DNA of 64,000 nt from Synaphobranchus kaupii (GCA_029718625.1 CM056385.1:19443154-19507153), one strand, 5' to 3'. Shown: positions 1 through 10,571, counted from the stretch's first letter. Notes: generated by a model not told the origin, from the letters alone. Numbers and translations are program-made.

Positions 1-297
1 TTGAATCTCATTTTTCTGTAGTATTATTATTTGTTATTGTTTGTTGTGTCAAAATTCATTAGCACCTGCTATAAACAATCTAGCCCCCCCGAAGCTCCCC
101 AATCACAATTCTCTGGCGGCGCCGTTGTATGTATATACTATATGTGTGGATTCTGAAATAAATGTATTCTGTTGCAGATTTCTGAATGATACAGCCTCTT
201 CTTCAACCATGGATGTGCAGTGAATATTATTTGAGCTATTGACACTTAAATAAGACAGGTAGAAATTGCCTCTGGAGGGCCAAATTTAATAGGGTTA
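1..297. other. Unannotated AT-rich flank
   Basis: Nothing recognisable. Only short frames without domain signatures; no repeat boundary seen before 298. Confidence 0.5.
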
Positions 298-2450
298 AGG
301 GAATTCCACCAAAAAAATTATGTTTGATTTCTTTTGATTCTGATTTAAATTAGCTCTCTGCAAACTCTCCACCTGTAGTGAGAGCAGATATATTCCCAAA
401 CTACTGTGTATGGACCAGGTACCTGCTTTTCTGTTAACTACAATGGCCAGGCACATGCACAGTTTATGGGTGGCCTCAGACAACACCAGTCACAAGTTTC
501 CACTCCCACTGTATACAACCAGAGGGGCTGGGCATTATTATTATTATTCCTGGAAGCGGCTCTTCGAGAGAGGCCAACGTTACTTGCTGGCAAGCTAGCC
601 ACTACAGCTTTACTTAAAAAATGTCACCACCATTAGTTGGAGTCTCCAGAGAAAACCGGGAAATACAGCCATTCATTTAGGAAAACACAAGCCTTCACTT
701 ATCTGCTTTTGGTATACTAAAAACATATTAGCTAGCCTAGCCAGAAGTCTGCGACACTTACTTCTCTTCACGGTCCTCTAACTTAGGTCTGGGTTTCTTG
801 TGCCAGTTAATTTTTGGTTATCCAGAAAAATGTCTCCAAAACACCCTTATATATGTGTTGTTGAAAATAAGGGTGTGTAGTCAGACAGCCTCTTCCCTCT
901 TCATCTGTTTTTTGCTCCACAGATGACAAATTAAACTGTGAAACAGTCCCACTCATTGCAGTGAACATTTCCATTGCAGCAAATATTTCAATTTCCGTTG
1001 GCATTGCGGCACCGTTACCACATGTAGGCTGCACCTCCAGTAAGAATAAATCATAATCCATCGTGACAGACTGGTTTGAAAAAAATCCATTACCATCTAT
1101 TTTTACCAGTCATTAAAGCCGGAGTACGCAACTTGTAAAACTTGTCAAAACATTTCAAAGTCATAACACCCCTTGGCCCTGCACACAGAGAAAGAGACAC
1201 ACCCCCAACCCCACTGCTTCCACAGACCTCTAGACATTTTCTAGATATGATTGCAGGATTACAGACTGGTATAGCTAACGTTACAGTAAAAATGTCAGCT
1301 ACAAGAGTCCAGGTAAAACAGTTGCAGAGTTGTTGCAATGTGTAGCGTTAGTCTGAACCAGGCATTATCTAGCTACAGCTGGCATTTTATTTATTTTATT
1401 TTATTTAGCCTTTATTTAACCAGGTAGTACACCAGGCATGCATGGCTATAGTAGCCGGTTCTAGCTAATGTGATCTATACAACAGATAAAATATTTCCTT
1501 CTTCCAGAAACTAGCTGCCGAACAAAGTAACATTAAGTATAATAGCAACCTAGCTACTATTTATGATAGGTAATTACAATTGGCTGGCAAGCAGAAAGTA
1601 CACTGGTAAATTAGTTAATGTTGAACTTTTGACCTACCTGTCCAGTAGAAACAATGGGAGGTCTACGTCAGCCATTCCACTTACGAACAACTCGCCACCT
1701 TCTAAAACGAGCACCTATGTTTACTCTAGTTTTGAAGCGAGCTTTATCCAAATGCCTTTTTTTTTTCTTTGTGTGAAATAGCGGCAGTGTAACAGGTCGC
1801 TTCTCCACCATTGTTGATGAAATGTCTAGCTGGTGAACACGCAACACGCCAATCTCATTGTTGATTGGTTCACGAGGTGAACGCAATTGGTTTATGTCAT
1901 GCGCCACTTTGTTTTGAAAGCAAGATTTTTTTCATAATTTGAGGGTATAAACACAGCGTATGGTGCTGGATTTCTCTCACGGCAGTTCTTTCTATGACTA
2001 CTACTAACTAAGCATGACCATTCCCCGATATTTTTCAAAAAAAAAATTGCGTACTCCAGCTTTAAGTTTGTTTTACTTTTTACTGATTTTAAATTGTTTG
2101 AGTTGCATTTTTGGATGTATGTCGGAATCATACCATTTTAATTCTAACAAATATAAGTCTATTCTATTCATAATGAAAATTAGTAGGCTGAATTATGACA
2201 TGAGTTAGCCTCTAGCAGCTCCATTACAGCCACAATAATTATGTGTATTCAATACAAAGTGCAGAACACGTTTATTCAAAAAACAAAAGTTTTCATTCAC
2301 TGTCATTGCTCTGCTAGTGTTGAACATAAATTGTTTTGCTGCCAATATTTCTGTTCAGAGATGGATTTGGCCAACCACAAAGAGAGACCTAATCAGTTGC
2401 ACCTTGATCTGTTAGATAAGGTTAATGTTGTTTTTTGGTGGAATTCCCCT
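298..2450. mobile_element. TA-flanked terminal-inverted-repeat DNA element (outer element)
   Basis: The left end reads AGGGAATTCCACCAAAAAA and the right end is its reverse complement with one extra G (TTTTTTGGTGGAATTCCCCT). Both ends abut a TA dinucleotide (296-297 and 2451-2452), as expected for a Tc1/mariner-type target duplication. No transposase frame survives, so it is non-autonomous or decayed. About 945 bp of its length is a separate nested element (1117-2061), leaving roughly 1.2 kb of original body. The TIR match is seen directly. The superfamily is inferred only from the TA flank, and TA could occur by chance. Confidence 0.6.
1117..2061. mobile_element. TTAA-flanked inverted-repeat element, piggyBac-like, nested
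   Basis: The termini are AGCCGGAGTACGCAA on the left and TTGCGTACTCCAGCT on the right, a 15-bp inverted repeat with one mismatch. Both are flanked by TTAA (1113-1116 and 2062-2065), the target duplication used by piggyBac elements. No transposase frame is present, so this would be a MITE-like derivative. Positions 1387-1425 hold a fragment (AGCCTTTATTTAACCAGG) that I know from many teleost dispersed repeats. The element lies wholly inside the 298-2450 element, so it inserted later. Confidence 0.6.
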
Positions 2451-2465
2451 TAGCATGAGTGTCTT

Positions 2466-2687
2466 GTTAGTGTAGTATAATGGGTAGGGAACTGGGCTTG
2501 TGACCCAACGGTTGCAAGTTCAATCCACAGATAGGACACTGCCATTATACCCTTGGGCTAAGTACATAACACCTGAATTGCTTCACTATATGTCCAGCTG
2601 TGCAAATGGATACTATATAAAAATTATTATAGTTGTGTAAGTCGCTCTGGATAAGAGCATCTGCTAAATGCCAGTAAAGTAATGCTG
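2466..2687 (+). mobile_element. tRNA-derived SINE with teleost LINE-type 3' tail
   Basis: The head has an A-box-like region (TAGTGTAGTATAATGGGTAGG) at about 2469-2489 and a B-box (AGTTCAATCC) at about 2517-2526. The body reads like a generic tRNA-derived SINE. The 3' tail GTCGCTCTGGATAAGAGC followed by CTGCTAAATGCC is the conserved tail shared by many teleost SINEs and their partner L2-like LINEs. A related copy lies at 40183-40400. The copy is diverged and probably inactive. Confidence 0.8.
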
Positions 2688-4374
2688 TTATCCAATGGGG
2701 ATAATTATTGTTTGAGGGCATGGAGCATTTTTGATGATAAAATCAGCAGGAAGAAGAAGAATAAGAAGAAGAATTGCAAAAATAAGTTTGGGGCTTTATT
2801 GTGTGGACGTGTCAAGTTGTATCTGAATTCTGTGTGACATGAGGTCAGAAAGTACGGAAGTTAATGTTTTAAGGGCTGAGAGTCTGTGGTCATTATGTAT
2901 ATTTCTGTAGGAAGGATGGTATACCTGCCATCCCAATTTATTGACATAGCAGATCCTCCTTTCTAGGGCAAATAGAAATAGCCTACAGTTAATGTTTTCT
3001 ATTCGTACAGTGAGATATTTACTGAAACATTCCCGGCTTCAGTATGTTGCTCAAGGGAACAACAACTTCACACCACCTGGGATCTGAACTTATAACCTTT
3101 TTCTTGCAGACTGAATTTCTTAAAGAGTAAGTGCACCCACTGTCTCAGCCTGTCTCCAACTACTACACAATTTTGAAAAAAATATTTTGTGGGGTGAGCG
3201 AGGGAGAGGGGTGGGGCGGAGGAGGTGTGTCTATCATCATTTGCATAAATGAATGTACAATGTAGAAATTATTTTGTATAACTTGGATCAAACTAGATGT
3301 TGCAGATCAAATATGAATCAAGATTCAGCAATTGCATGGCCTATTTCTCACATCAAATATTTTCAGAAACATATTTTAGTGGACTATTTAGGTGGAGTAA
3401 GAGTTCATGAACGTTGTTCCGTTTTAAAAACGTGGAGCTGAAACTAAAGGACCGTAGTGTGTCTAAGCAATCAGGTGCCGGCTATTTCCGTTGTGGGCGG
3501 CAACAATTATCCATATGATGTAGAGGCACCTCCAAAGAGGTACTCTGACATCACGATTGCGTTGGGGGCAGAGTGGGGAGCAAAAAGAAAATTTAAACCA
3601 TTAGAGGGCAGTACCAAGACGCTTTTCTACCAGTTTATTATGATAGCCTGCCCTATACAATATTATTTCAGAATTGTTGAAATAACGTAATGGATGAATA
3701 AGTGTCATTATAAGGTAGGCATACCAACATGTTTACAGCTAAAAAAAAAAAGTGATCTAGAGTGTAGTAGACCTCTCCACATCTAAAATGTCACTACATT
3801 CATGTTTTAGCCGTCCTCTTGTTCGGTTAGCTTAGATCTCTACATTTAAAGGCAAAGCTGTTTAGCTGAAGAGACGGAAGAAATTACATGACATAAATTA
3901 ATTCTGTGTGTGTACACGGTCGTGTGCAGATGCATGCAGTGTTAGAAAAGATTCTGGAAAATAAAACCTAGTTCATCATGGCTCATGGTACACAAATAAT
4001 CTTCAGATTAAGTCAAATTTCAATTGAAAATAACCAGAACCCTTGAAGAAGGCTATTCGTGTTTAAAATTGCTTCAAAACTTTTAACTTTTAAATTTTTT
4101 TGTTGTACTTGTAGTCTTATCTGCAATCTACCTGTGTTATTTTTGTGCGTGCTGTACATCTGGTGCCTTATTGTTTTTGTCCAGTTTTAACTAGATCTGA
4201 CTTAAAAAAAAGGAGAAAAATGTCAATGCGAAGTCAAGGTTGATGATGATGATATCTGTATCCCCTCACAGAAACTGGGTTCATTCTGACATGAGTTAAC
4301 CAACTAGCAGCTCCCGTACAGCTGCTTATAGAATCCAGGCTGTTTGAAAGGCAAGTTTGTCATACCTTTAAGAT
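2688..4374. other. Intergenic stretch without recognised gene
   Basis: AT-rich sequence with short purine-rich runs. The phrase TGACATGAGTTA..CTAGCAGCTCC occurs near 2197-2222 and again near 4289-4315, suggesting an unidentified low-copy repeat. The SINE fragment at 3011-3100 is listed separately. No coding signature seen. Confidence 0.5.
3011..3100 (-). mobile_element. SINE fragment (reverse orientation)
   Basis: The stretch GATATTTACTGAAACATTC, then TTGCTCAAGGGAACA and GGGATCTGAACTTATAACC, matches the middle of the teleost tRNA-SINE family seen at 2466 and 40183, read on the minus strand. The degenerate B-box complement (GATCTGAAC) is near 3081. Head and tail are missing. Confidence 0.5.
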
Positions 4375-4738
4375 GGATGCCAAGGCTGCCGGCAGGATGG
4401 TTGCACCGGCCGTTGAACCCGGCGCCACGTTGACGTGATAGAATTTCGAGAATGTGTAGGGGGACAGCTATGTCGCCGCATCACAAATCTCTTTAAGTGG
4501 TATGCCTTCCAGGGCTGCCCGTGAAGTAACCATACTTCTTGCAGACCTACCCTAGATATTCATAGGCAAGGGCTTAGCACTAGCCTCATAAGCTGTGGCT
4601 ATCGCCTTCACTACCGAGCGGGAGAGGCTCTGAGCCGAGAGTGCTTTCCCTTTGGTTTTACTGTAGCAAACGAAGAGTTGCCTGTACGTCTGATGTAGCT
4701 TTGACGTAGCGTCGCAGCGCACACACTGGACATACCAT
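4375..4738 (-). pseudogene. Tyrosine recombinase fragment, DIRS/Ngaro-like retrotransposon remnant
   Basis: On the minus strand one frame reads VCPVCALRRYVKATSDVQ (from 4738 down). After a one-step frame change it continues as QLFVCYSKTKGKALSAQSLS, then SVVKAIATAYEASAKPLP, then GRSARSMVTSRAALEGIPLK and EICDAAT, ending SPYTFSKFYHVNV near 4425. This is the layout of the C-terminal catalytic half of tyrosine recombinases of DIRS-like elements. RSAR occupies the position of the family HxxR box and the Y in KFYHV (about 4438-4440) that of the nucleophile. There is one frameshift and two in-frame stops (after PLPMNI and after CDAAT), so it is dead. No reverse transcriptase or RNase H partner is recognisable nearby. 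Family assignment is by motif memory, not by search. Confidence 0.75.
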
Positions 4739-5640
4739 TTTTTTGAAATTCTGCATGATTAACCCCTTTGCGCAGACCCCCTTGTAGCCATGGCGCCGGC
4801 GCCAAGATTTTGCTCAACTCAGATATTAATTTCTCCTGCAACCAAACAACGAGTGGAAACAACAAACTCCGCATTTTATTGTTATTAATACACGATTCGT
4901 GACAACTCAGAATAAGAGGTTTCTAAGTGTCAATATTGTCTTGTAGCAAGTAAATTTAACAAGCAACCCCCCACCCATTCTAGCCTGCAACTATACCTAC
5001 CCATTCGTGACATAGTGGACAATAGCATCTATGTGTGAGTCCATAAATATATTTCTTCATCACTTAAAATTTGTATTCCGTGAGAGCTAAAAGATATCTA
5101 ATAAGATAAAACCAACAATAGCCTTATTGTATGCCAAAAAAAGCTGTGAAAAGCCCTGCACACTCAAATGCAAAATAAACATGGGAAATTCTTGTGTAAT
5201 TATACCACGTCATTCTACTATCAATATCTGCTACTAAATATTAAATAAATACCCAATCCTTCCATTGATTTTACACAGAGACCCCTTTCAAAATTCAGTG
5301 GTCATTTATTTGTCTGGGACAATCCGTATGATAAATAAACAACACTTTATAATGCTATTACACTATCTGAAACATTGATGCGTAATATCCCCTACGCTCT
5401 GGAAACCCATCTCATTCATTCCAGTTGAACTCATTCTCATTTAATTGACGATTCTTTTATCCAATATATTTTTACCTTAGCAACGGTGTTTGCAATATCT
5501 TATTGGATGCTTTGAACAATAAATTACAGCCGGGAGGAACACAATTTTTAGTTTTATCAGTTTAGTTTTACGCAAACAACTTAGAATGTTCATTCGCTTG
5601 CTGAGACGTAATAGTTGTTTCCTGTTATTTTCACAAGTTT
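4739..5640. other. Intergenic stretch, nothing recognised
   Basis: The GC-rich palindrome GGCGCCGGCGCC sits near 4793-4804, followed by AT-rich DNA. The part just upstream of the recombinase remnant may belong to the same dead element, but I cannot support that from motifs. Confidence 0.4.
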
Positions 5641-6086
5641 TTACTAATTTACTAACTCGTCAGCAAGGCAAGAGAAAATCTCTGAGTCCGCTGAGTACCT
5701 GAATGTACTGAATGACCAGGTTATCCCATCAATGGGCATATTCGAGGACAACAATGCCAAGATTCATTGGGCTGAAATTGTGAAAGAGTGGTTCAGGGAG
5801 CATGAGGAATCATTTTCACACATGAATTGGCCACCAGAGTCCTGACCTTAACCCCATTGAAAGTCTTTGGCATGTGCTGGAGAAGACTTTACGGAGTGGT
5901 TTGACTCTCCCGTTGTCAATACAAGATCTCTGCCAAAAATTAATGCAACTCTGGACGGAAATAAATGTTGTGACGTTGCATAAGGTTGTCGAAACAATGT
6001 CACGACAAATGCGCGCCGTAATCAAAGCTAAAGGCGGTCCAACAAAATATTAGAGTGTGCAACTTTTTTTTTGGCCAGGCAGTGTA
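5641..6086 (+). mobile_element. Tc1-like transposon, 5'-truncated, with 3' terminal inverted repeat
   Basis: This is the 3' portion of a Tc1/mariner-family transposon. It holds the transposase C-terminus (5679-6053), a short 3' UTR and the end TTTTGGCCAGGCAGTG at about 6069-6084 followed by TA, which matches the TIR style of fish Tc1 elements. The 5' TIR and the DNA-binding region are missing. Confidence 0.85.
5679..6053 (+). pseudogene. Tc1-family transposase C-terminal fragment (frameshifted)
   Basis: Frame one reads [18 protein letters not shown] through HMNWPP. A two-base loss near 5837 then shifts the frame to [16 protein letters not shown] and on to AVIKAKGGPTKY, stop at 6051-6053. The E of PDLNPIE is the third acidic residue of the family DD34E catalytic triad; the first two Asp are in the missing or degenerate upstream part. 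The known function of intact members is cut-and-paste transposition at TA sites. The fragment is about a third of a normal ~340-residue transposase. Confidence 0.85.
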
Positions 6087-6445
6087 CTAGATGAATGTAA
6101 AATTTTCCTGAATGTGTATATGCTTTATAATGGACGCAAAATATTTTATTCATTTTATGACAGGTTTTGGATAGGTGTTTGGACCCATAGGCAGGGTCGC
6201 AGTCAGGGTGGGATGGGCAGGTCTGCTGTCCTGGGCCTAGGGGGGGCCCCGTGAGGGCTCCGATATGGCAGACTCAATTATGTGACCATTTTTCGATTAG
6301 ATTATCATGCTGAGAAATGTCGTAATTGCCTCCATGTATGGTCTCAACAACATTTAGATCTATATTAATTTAATCACATGTAACCTGTCTAACAGTCTGA
6401 CTGCATTTCACCCATTTGTATTGTGAAAATGGTGTGGTCAACTCA

Positions 6446-6520
6446 AAGCCAATCAGCATAGGCTATGTTCAAGCCAATCAGCATAGGCTATGTTCAAGCC
6501 AATCAGCATAGGCTATGTTC
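6446..6520 (+). repeat. 25-bp tandem repeat, three copies
   Basis: The unit AAGCCAATCAGCATAGGCTA plus TGTTC starts at 6446, 6471 and 6496, and the copies are identical. Each contains CCAAT. It lies inside the hAT element, in its subterminal region, where transposase-binding repeats are common in hAT elements; that role is inferred. Confidence 0.9.
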
Positions 6521-6555
6521 ACTCACGCACATGTAAAGTGATTTACATATGTGGT

Positions 6556-6744
6556 GGCAGTGGTAGAATTTCCCGTTGGTTAGCAAAACGTCTGGAGTAC
6601 ACAAGCTGGAGAGATAGAAAAAGGAGAGAAAACAACATTTTGGCCAGGAAGGCAATGGCCAAATATCTTGTGAAAGATGTAAGAGACAGCGCATCAACTC
6701 CCATGGCCCCCCTACCAGCAGTCGGAGATGTTGCAGATAGACAG
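6556..6744 (+). pseudogene. Possible remnant of a hAT transposase first exon
   Basis: The frame around 6583-6744 encodes a basic segment, SWRDRKRRENNILARKAMAK, then a Ser/Thr/Pro-rich tail. It is followed at once by ACAG|GTGAGA, a good splice donor at 6744/6745. Position and composition fit the short N-terminal exon of teleost hAT transposases, but I recognise no zinc-finger or catalytic motif. It may equally be a chance frame. Confidence 0.3.
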
Positions 6745-7401
6745 GTGAGAGCCAGCTAGCCAGAAAAGGATTCAGCGTAGGCTATTTATACATTACATGT
6801 CAGTTTAGCCCTACTCTAGCTGAGGTTTTACCCGGATATAGCCTGTCTACATCCTAGCCGGTTAAAAAATTTTTTTTCACCTGAACGTGAGACGGCATTT
6901 CGCCGACTTTCCAACACAAAAATAGTATGGACGGATTACCAATTAGACTATGAATTCCTTTCAGTTATATTCACAATACTAAATGAATGCCTTTGAAATG
7001 CACAATTAAAGTTCAAAAAATTTATTTTTATTGTAAATATGCACTCTTCCAATAAGGAACAGGTAGGCTAGGCTGACAAATTTTCTTTTAACTTCTTGTT
7101 TCTTTTTTTTACGAACAATTTTCTTTTAACTTCTTACAATTTCCGTGACAGCAATACAACATGATTAAAAGTCTTCTTGTTTAACGTTAAATGATCACAC
7201 ATAGGTATCCTACACAGAAAGAAAACCTTGAAATAAATAAAAACTCCAGCACACTTTGTAGCTTACAATAACATTCTAAATGCAATATTATTTGTATGTT
7301 CGGAATGTGTTAGTCACTTTGTGTAATAAAAACATTTGTGCAAATTATATTTATGTGGCTTATATTGTTTATGTTGATGGTGGGGTGAGCATTTTTTTTC
7401 T

Positions 7402-7426
7402 GGGGGGGGGGGGGGGGGGGGGGGGG
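7402..7426 (+). repeat. Poly-G tract (25 G)
   Basis: An uninterrupted run of 25 G inside the hAT element, followed by TAGGGGGG. It could form G-quadruplex DNA and is a place where assembly length is unreliable. Confidence 0.95.
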
Positions 7427-7655
7427 TAGGGGGGCCACATAACACATTCTGTCCCGGGCCCTGGGATTCCTAATGATGGCATTGCCCATAGGTATTTATC
7501 CCCCTATACTGATAAAAATATAGTAATCCCCACTTGAAAACTATGCAAAAGTGAGTTTTATGACCCAAAACAGTTGAATTGTAGTTGAATATATCTTTTT
7601 TTTTACAGCAGTGCACAATTTAGCCATTTTGGATACATTTGGAGACGCTACGGCC

Positions 7656-8074
7656 TGATTTATACTTCATCGCAAGCCCCTTTCGACAAATGTCGAGCGA
7701 CAGAAATGAAGGGTTCGCACAACGTTTGGCATTTATACTTCAGGGGAAGGTCTGTGATGAGGGTTTGGTTGTCTCTATGGTAACGAGACGGCAACTTCTG
7801 ACTGTTTGTTTACATTTCTAAAATACTTGGCAGCGCTTGTTGAAATTATTGAAATTGCGGAGGTCGAAGAACTTTTAAAACATATCCATGACAATGAATT
7901 TAGGCATTCCATCTGGCTGTGCAATCAGACTGTGCGACAAAGTATGACATTCACAACATTCTAGAGGTGTGCAACACTGAGAAAAAGTGTAGAGCGACAG
8001 TTTTTTCAGTTGCAAATACGTCATTTTTGTCACTCGACAGTTGTCAAAAGGGTTGTGCAACGAAGTATAAATCA
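7656..8074. mobile_element. Inverted-repeat MITE, Harbinger/PIF-like
   Basis: The left end starts TGATTTATACTTCATCGCA and continues with CCCCTTTCGACAAATGTCGA. The right end is the reverse complement of TGATTTATACTTCGTTGCAC, continuing with CCCTTTTGACAACTGTCGA. The inverted arms therefore extend about 48 bp with only a few mismatches. The TGATTTATACTTC start is familiar from teleost Harbinger-type MITEs. No clean 3-bp target duplication could be assigned, and the body (about 420 bp) is non-coding. Confidence 0.75.
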
Positions 8075-8189
8075 ATTAAGGGACAGCAGGGTACACTGCC
8101 TATATTTTGCATCATAGATCTGTAGTAGTTCAGAATATCAGCCTCAGAATTTGCACACTTCTGGACTGGAGTTTAGGATCCAGGAAATG

Positions 8190-8222
8190 TATAGTTTCAC
8201 CTGTTTTTCAGGTGAAACTATA
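8190..8222. repeat. Perfect 14-bp hairpin with T5 loop
   Basis: TATAGTTTCACCTG, a TTTTT loop, then CAGGTGAAACTATA. The arms are exactly complementary. It is too short for a typical microRNA precursor and not attached to a recognised element. Confidence 0.9.
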
Positions 8223-8398
8223 TTTCAAATTAAAGAAAAGCTTCTTTTTTTTTGTATTTTTTCCAAGATTACTTTGCCTTTGTGGCACTTTATCTTCAAC
8301 TAAATTACAAAAAATAAACTTTTTATTATTTTAATAAAATTATTGTAAATGGTACAATTGTCTTGTTTCATTTAAGTGTTCCAAGTCTCTGTGATGCT

Positions 8399-8760
8399 GA
8401 CACCTGGGGTTCTATCTTGACGATCTTAGCGCATGGTCTGAAACATGGTGCAAGTGCATTTAAGGCGTGTCCAACTCCACTTTTGCTAGTTAGAGGGCAC
8501 ATATTTTGAGCGCAAAGTAAGGCGCATGGTTCAAATGGGCTGAACTTAGCCTCTTCATTAATTATAGCTGTGTCTTGGGCGTAACATGCAATAAACCAAA
8601 TAGAGTGTTAACTCCCATTCCCTTTTAAAGCTACCTGCATTTGCTCCTTAGACGGATTGCTAATATCATGGCAAATTTATTTTGCAAAAAGATTTACAGC
8701 TGGGGATTCCTGCTCATGCACAAGGTTAAAGTGTGAGCAAGGAGTATATGGATCAATATT
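8399..8760 (+). mobile_element. Fragment of a teleost dispersed DNA repeat
   Basis: Phrases such as TCTATCTTGACGATCTTAGC, GCGCATGGTCTGAAACATGG, AAGGCGTGTCCAACTCCAC and GGGCGTAACATGCAATAAAC recur in this order in many teleost genomes as part of a DNA-transposon-derived repeat. This identification is from memory. The partner inverted end was not found, so boundaries are approximate. Confidence 0.55.
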
Positions 8761-9843
8761 AGGATCAACCAACTATCGACTAACCATTATGACGTGTTTT
8801 CATATAGCCTAATGATAATCTTAAACATTAGGGTTTAACACCGGCACAGGTTCCCGGTAATTCCCGACCAAACTAGTTCCCATTTCCCAGAAATATAATA
8901 ATAATACAATATTTTCCATTAGCCTACACCAGTGCTGTTATTTTAGAAAATATACAGTATGCGGTTTAATTTTGTTAAAATCATCAGCAATAGCTGAGCA
9001 TAAGCTACTAGAACTTGGCTTCCCTCTCAGCTTAGAAAACACAGGAAATGAATTTTGGATAGCGATGTTTAAGCTTCATCCGAAGTTCATATTAAGTGCA
9101 TTATAATATTGATTAATAACATAAATACACAAACTTGCCTACACCTAGCCCCAGTTATATATAACGTACATTTTTATATATACGGCAAAACTTATCCTGG
9201 CCACATCTCATCTTAAGACCAACCTGCCCAGTTCACTTGCTATGGGCGCAGGTTCACTCGCTAGCTAAAGAAAAAAACAAAAAAACAATAAAGCTGTCAG
9301 GTTGGCAACCCATAGGTTCACGCATATTTTCCCTTGTTTTATAATGTCCTACTTATGGAAATGTGATCAACCTGTTTTACTGGTAGTGTAATGCTTTAAA
9401 ACAATCCACTTTCCCAGGAAGACCGTTAAAAGTGCGATTTACAGCAGGGGAAACAGACCTGCTCCTGTAAAGCGCACATGCAGATAATGGTATTAAAATT
9501 AATTGTGAATTAATTGTAACGTGCTGCAAATTTGTTTTCGTTTCTAATTAGACGCTTAGTTCTCTTTAAAATCTTTTGTTCAGTTATGGAATAACAGGCG
9601 AAATCAGTGGGGTTTTAATAAGCTGAGGGTATGGAAACCTTGTCACTGTAATTAAAAAAATATGAAGGACGAAGAATAGCTAAGGTTACAATTCAATTAA
9701 CATGGTGACATTTATATCCGTTTTTTAACCATAGGTGTAAGATAGGGCCCATAATATGCTTCTTTTTTGACACAAAGAAAAAAGTGGGTTGTTCTTATCA
9801 CCTAATCTAGATTCCCCAACTTATTTTGCCACAGTGTAAAGAC
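8761..9843. other. Intergenic stretch, nothing recognised
   Basis: AT-rich, with no reading frame of note. The segment 9190-9290 (GACCAACCTGCCCAGTTCAC) could be an extension of the preceding dispersed repeat, but I cannot show continuity. Confidence 0.4.
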
Positions 9844-10030
9844 TAGGGTGTCCATATGATTTCAAAAAAAGAGGACGGGGCGGGTGGGAGTTATGAACAC
9901 TTACGTGTGTGCTTATATATGGTCTATGGAATGAAAAAACGTAACCAGACATTTTTGGAAATTCTGAAATCATGCCTTGTCCCAAAAAGAAGAAATATCC
10001 GGAAAAAAAGAGGACATCTGGTCAACGTAG
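9844..10030. mobile_element. Candidate short MITE
   Basis: The left end CTAGGGTGTCCATATG is followed by TTTCAAAAAAAGAGGAC. The right end, reverse complemented, is CTACGTTGACCAGATGTCC followed by TCTTTTTTTCCGGATAT. The ends share the pattern CTAxGxTGxCCAxATG. Similar 'TAGGGTGACCA' MITEs occur in many vertebrates. The match is imperfect and no target duplication is visible. Confidence 0.4.
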
Positions 10031-10139
10031 TAAAAACTAAATTTTTTAGGTAGTATAACATTCTCAATCATGCTATGTTGCTTAGCAAACCTTTTCTCAT
10101 CCAGGGTTATTTGTGTTGTTTCTTCTTTTTTTTGTCCGG

Positions 10140-10535
10140 TCCCAGATTTCAACCCGCAAGCTTCTGACAGAAAGCTCAGACGCCTCGCCCCCTACGCTAG
10201 GACACACCACCTCCCCGCTTGCTGCATGTGATGTATATTATGCAACGTTCTTTTATTTTCAGCATGTTGTTGTCTCTGTGTTCCATAAACATAGCACTGT
10301 AATGGATGCTCCTGTTTACCCCACAGAGGCGACAATCCGTGCTGCAAGAGGTATCCATCAGTGCGCTAATGAGTCATAATCAGCCATGTAGGCGGATTCA
10401 TGCTAATTAATTGAGAGCCCTCCTCGCACAATGGTGCGTAATGCAATAAATGCTCATGCCTCAAACACTCTAACTGCAGTGATAAGAGAGCACGCATCAG
10501 CCCGACATGCAAGCGACAACTGGGGAAAATAAGTG
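10140..10535. promoter_or_regulatory. Candidate conserved non-coding element
   Basis: High-complexity, repeat-free block between two low-complexity regions. It carries several homeodomain-type cores (GCTAATGAG, ATGCTAATTAATTGAG near 10400) and no coding frame with domain features. The idea that it is conserved regulatory DNA rests only on texture. Confidence 0.25.
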
Positions 10536-10546
10536 GGAGGAAGGGA

Positions 10547-10571
10547 GGGGGGGGGGGGGGGGGGGGGGGGG
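10547..10571 (+). repeat. Poly-G tract (25 G)
   Basis: A run of 25 G. It generates polyglycine/polyproline artefact frames on both strands that should not be called genes. Confidence 0.95.

Larger units (their letters stand above)
6192..7484 (+). mobile_element. Non-autonomous hAT-type transposon with perfect 8-bp target duplication
   Basis: The left end is CAGGGTCGCAGTCAGGG and the right end, read inward on the minus strand, is CAATGCCATCATTAGG. The ends share the CA(G/A)(G/T)G...TCA..AGG pattern of hAT elements. Immediately outside both ends is the identical octamer CCCATAGG (6184-6191 and 7485-7492), the 8-bp duplication expected for hAT insertion. The 1293-bp interior holds three 25-bp tandem repeats, a possible degenerate first exon (6556-6744) and a 25-G run. 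No full transposase is present. Confidence 0.85.
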
